Source: CAMDMI01 sp036759185
GTDB lineage: Bacteria > Bacteroidota > Bacteroidia > Cytophagales > Flexibacteraceae
Assembly (NCBI GenBank): GCA_036759185.1
Contig: DAIOVD010000188.1
Span: forward strand, 1-8,028
DNA: 8,028 nucleotides
Direction: 5' to 3'
Numbering within the stretch: the stretch's first letter is position 1; every line of letters starts with the position of its first letter. Below the pieces are notes generated by a model. That model had not been told where the DNA came from, searched no databases, and worked only from the letters and a program-made list of their open reading frames with translations. Shown one piece after another: positions 6,656-8,028 of the stretch. Made by a program: the position numbers and the translations under genes.

Positions 6656-7906
6656 TTATCCTGCGATCATTCTGTCCATTTCGGCCAGAACTTCTGATTC
6701 AACCAGTTCCCGAAGGTTTTTGTTGTCGATTTTCATCAGAATTTCAGAAGCGAAAGCCTGCACAAGCAGCATCCGGGCAGTGGCCAGATCAAGACCGCGA
6801 CTTCGCAGATAGAATACCGGTTCTTCATCTAACTGGCCAATGGTGGCACCATGAGAGCACTTCACATCGTCAGCAAAAATTTCCAGCTGTGGCTTGGCAA
6901 ATACTTTAGCGTCGGGCGACAGAAGAATGTTTTTGCTGGATTGATACGCATTGGTTTTCTGCGCTTCCTGATCCACGAGAATCTTTCCGTTGAATACGCC
7001 GGTCGATTTACCTCCAAACACACCTTTGTACAGCTGGTTGCTGGTGGTGTTTTCTGGTTTATGGTTGATGAACGTATGATGATCCACCAACAGTTTATGA
7101 TTGCCGAGAGTGAGTCCGTACATATGGGCATCTCCCTGACTTCCATTGATTTTGATCTCGAGATTGTTGCGGAGGTAACCTTCGCCCATCGCAACTACGA
7201 CATGTTGAAAGACGGCTTTTTCTTCCGTTTCAACTCTGGTTTGATGAACCTGAGACAACGAGGCAGTTCCTTTTTCGAAATTCAGCCATTTTACAAAAGC
7301 CGATTTGCCAACTTTTATTTCGGTGATGGAATTGACAACTGTAGGCTGTGCATTTTCGTTCCGCCAGATTTCGGCAAACGATATTTCAGCTCGTTCACCC
7401 ACATTGATTTCGACTCTTGGCTGTGACCAGAGTCCGGTTGCCTGAGCCGTTTGCAGGTGCAAAAAAATGACCGGCTTTTCAATCACTGTTTTCGGTGCCA
7501 CATCAATGTAAATGCCCTGATGTCGGGTAGCGTCGTTCAATTGAGAAAACAACGTATTCTCGAAAGCCGGAATGCTGTTGCCCGATTTTTCAGGAGAACC
7601 CACCCGGAAGCCGGACGGAAACGTTTTTTCACTCAGGTTGGGCTGGAAAGCGCCATTGATGAACACGAGAAGAATGCATTCCCCGAATTCCTCAGACGAG
7701 AATTGTCCGGATCCATGCGTTCCTTCATTTTGAATGACAAATGATGTGTCTTTCGGAATCTGGAAAGGGGAATATTTCCATTCCTCGTTCTTCACTCCCG
7801 GAAATGAAAGGGCCGTTTCAGGCTGAATATCCGCGTTTCCAGACAAATGCTGAATCTGCGAAATGAGACTGGACTTCAGTTCTTCCAGAGCAGGATTGGT
7901 TTTCAT
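6656..7906 (-). CDS. sufD: SufD, Fe-S cluster assembly scaffold subunit
   Basis: SufD pairs with SufB and, with the ATPase SufC, forms the cytoplasmic SufBCD complex on which new iron-sulfur clusters are built. SufD is thought to help iron entry and cluster formation. The 416-residue product has a variable helical N-terminus (to about residue 40) with NEEWKYSP (40-47), which matches the typical N-terminal EEWKYT-like motif of SufD. A long beta-helix core follows (about 130-340). The conserved C-terminal block includes PQLEIFADDVKCSHGATIGQ (339-358), with Cys350 and His352, then YLRSRGL (366-372) and a helical SufC-contact end. The KCSHG cysteine and histidine correspond to the functionally important C-terminal pair of E. 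coli SufD. Length and motifs look intact. The ATG at 7906 lies 20 bases after the sufC stop and has no strong Shine-Dalgarno sequence. It could only be confused with SufB, but SufB is longer and would carry its own cysteine-rich motifs. Confidence 0.96.
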   Translation of the reverse strand: MKTNPALEELKSSLISQIQHLSGNADIQPETALSFPGVKNEEWKYSPFQIPKDTSFVIQNEGTHGSGQFSSEEFGECILLVFINGAFQPNLSEKTFPSGFRVGSPEKSGNSIPAFENTLFSQLNDATRHQGIYIDVAPKTVIEKPVIFLHLQTAQATGLWSQPRVEINVGERAEISFAEIWRNENAQPTVVNSITEIKVGKSAFVKWLNFEKGTASLSQVHQTRVETEEKAVFQHVVVAMGEGYLRNNLEIKINGSQGDAHMYGLTLGNHKLLVDHHTFINHKPENTTSNQLYKGVFGGKSTGVFNGKILVDQEAQKTNAYQSSKNILLSPDAKVFAKPQLEIFADDVKCSHGATIGQLDEEPVFYLRSRGLDLATARMLLVQAFASEILMKIDNKNLRELVESEVLAEMDRMIAG

Positions 7907-7926
7907 AGTGATGACGGTTTGGGGTT

Positions 7927-8028
7927 TTATGCCAGAGCTGTTTCTGCTTTTACCCAGTCGTACCCTTTTTCTTCCAGTTCCAGAGCCAGTTCTTTGGTGC
8001 CTGATTTTACAATCCGGCCATTCCAGAG
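7927..8028 (-). CDS. sufC: SufC, Fe-S assembly ATPase, C-terminal end only
   Basis: Only the last 33 codons and a TAA stop are inside the window; the gene enters from the right edge. The tail reads LWNGRIVKSGTKELALELEE followed by KGYDWVKAE, which matches the end of SufC proteins of Bacteroidota, where the strand-rich GRIVKSG segment follows the ATPase H-loop region. SufC is the ABC-type ATPase that drives conformational change in the SufBCD scaffold. The Walker A, signature and Walker B motifs lie outside the window, so the ATPase core cannot be checked here. Its position, 20 bases before sufD in the same direction, supports the call. sufB is expected further upstream. Confidence 0.9.
   Translation of the reverse strand, partial: LWNGRIVKSGTKELALELEEKGYDWVKAETALA

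Noticed and set aside
5943..6812. A 289-codon plus-strand open frame opposite sufS and the end of sufD
   Set aside because: It is antisense to two well-conserved genes, spans their junction, and its product shows no recognisable domain and has shadow-like composition rich in Phe, His and Arg.
6851..7426. A 191-codon plus-strand open frame opposite sufD
   Set aside because: The opposite strand carries the intact SufD with its conserved motifs; the antisense product has no recognisable family.
1..8028. Defence system, CRISPR array, transposon or prophage
   Set aside because: I saw no short regularly spaced repeats, transposase, integrase, nuclease or phage structural gene on either strand; all the sequence is accounted for by the six genes and short gaps.

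Overview
The window looks like an ordinary chromosomal stretch from a member of the Bacteroidota. The evidence is the suf gene arrangement and SufC tail sequence, a fused alpha/beta E1 dehydrogenase of the kind common in that phylum, a large secreted Asp-box/PKD protein, and start sites preceded by A-rich leaders rather than clear Shine-Dalgarno sequences. I cannot place it to genus. All six genes lie on the minus strand, so transcription runs from high to low coordinates. Coding density is very high. No gap between genes exceeds about 70 bases, so no long gene-free stretch needs description. I found no tRNA, rRNA, CRISPR array, insertion sequence or phage gene.

Layout in transcription order: (1) the last 33 codons of sufC (7927-8028, entering from the right edge); (2) sufD (6656-7906); (3) sufS (5397-6638); (4) a TetR-family repressor (4725-5327); (5) a single-chain thiamine-diphosphate 2-oxoacid dehydrogenase E1, with alpha and beta parts fused (2619-4703); (6) a large exported protein with about ten Asp-box (BNR) repeats followed by a PKD-like domain (1-2589, running off the left edge). 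Gaps between consecutive genes are 20, 17, 69, 21 and 29 bases.

Two functional blocks are visible. SufC, SufD and SufS belong to the SUF iron-sulfur cluster assembly machinery: SufS takes sulfur from cysteine, and the SufBCD scaffold (sufB is presumably just outside the right edge) builds the cluster. The TetR regulator and the E1 enzyme form a second tight pair. E1 decarboxylates a 2-oxoacid, most likely a branched-chain one, and passes the acyl group to a lipoyl-bearing E2 that is not in this window. The regulator may respond to an acyl-CoA or related product and control this pair, but that is inference. The exported propeller protein has no evident link to either block.

I do not see convincing evidence of a previously undescribed system. 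The observations most worth checking are the TetR-E1 pairing directly behind suf (where a SufE-type partner might have been expected), the departures of the E1 from the textbook thiamine-diphosphate motif, and the unknown ligand of the exported Asp-box protein.
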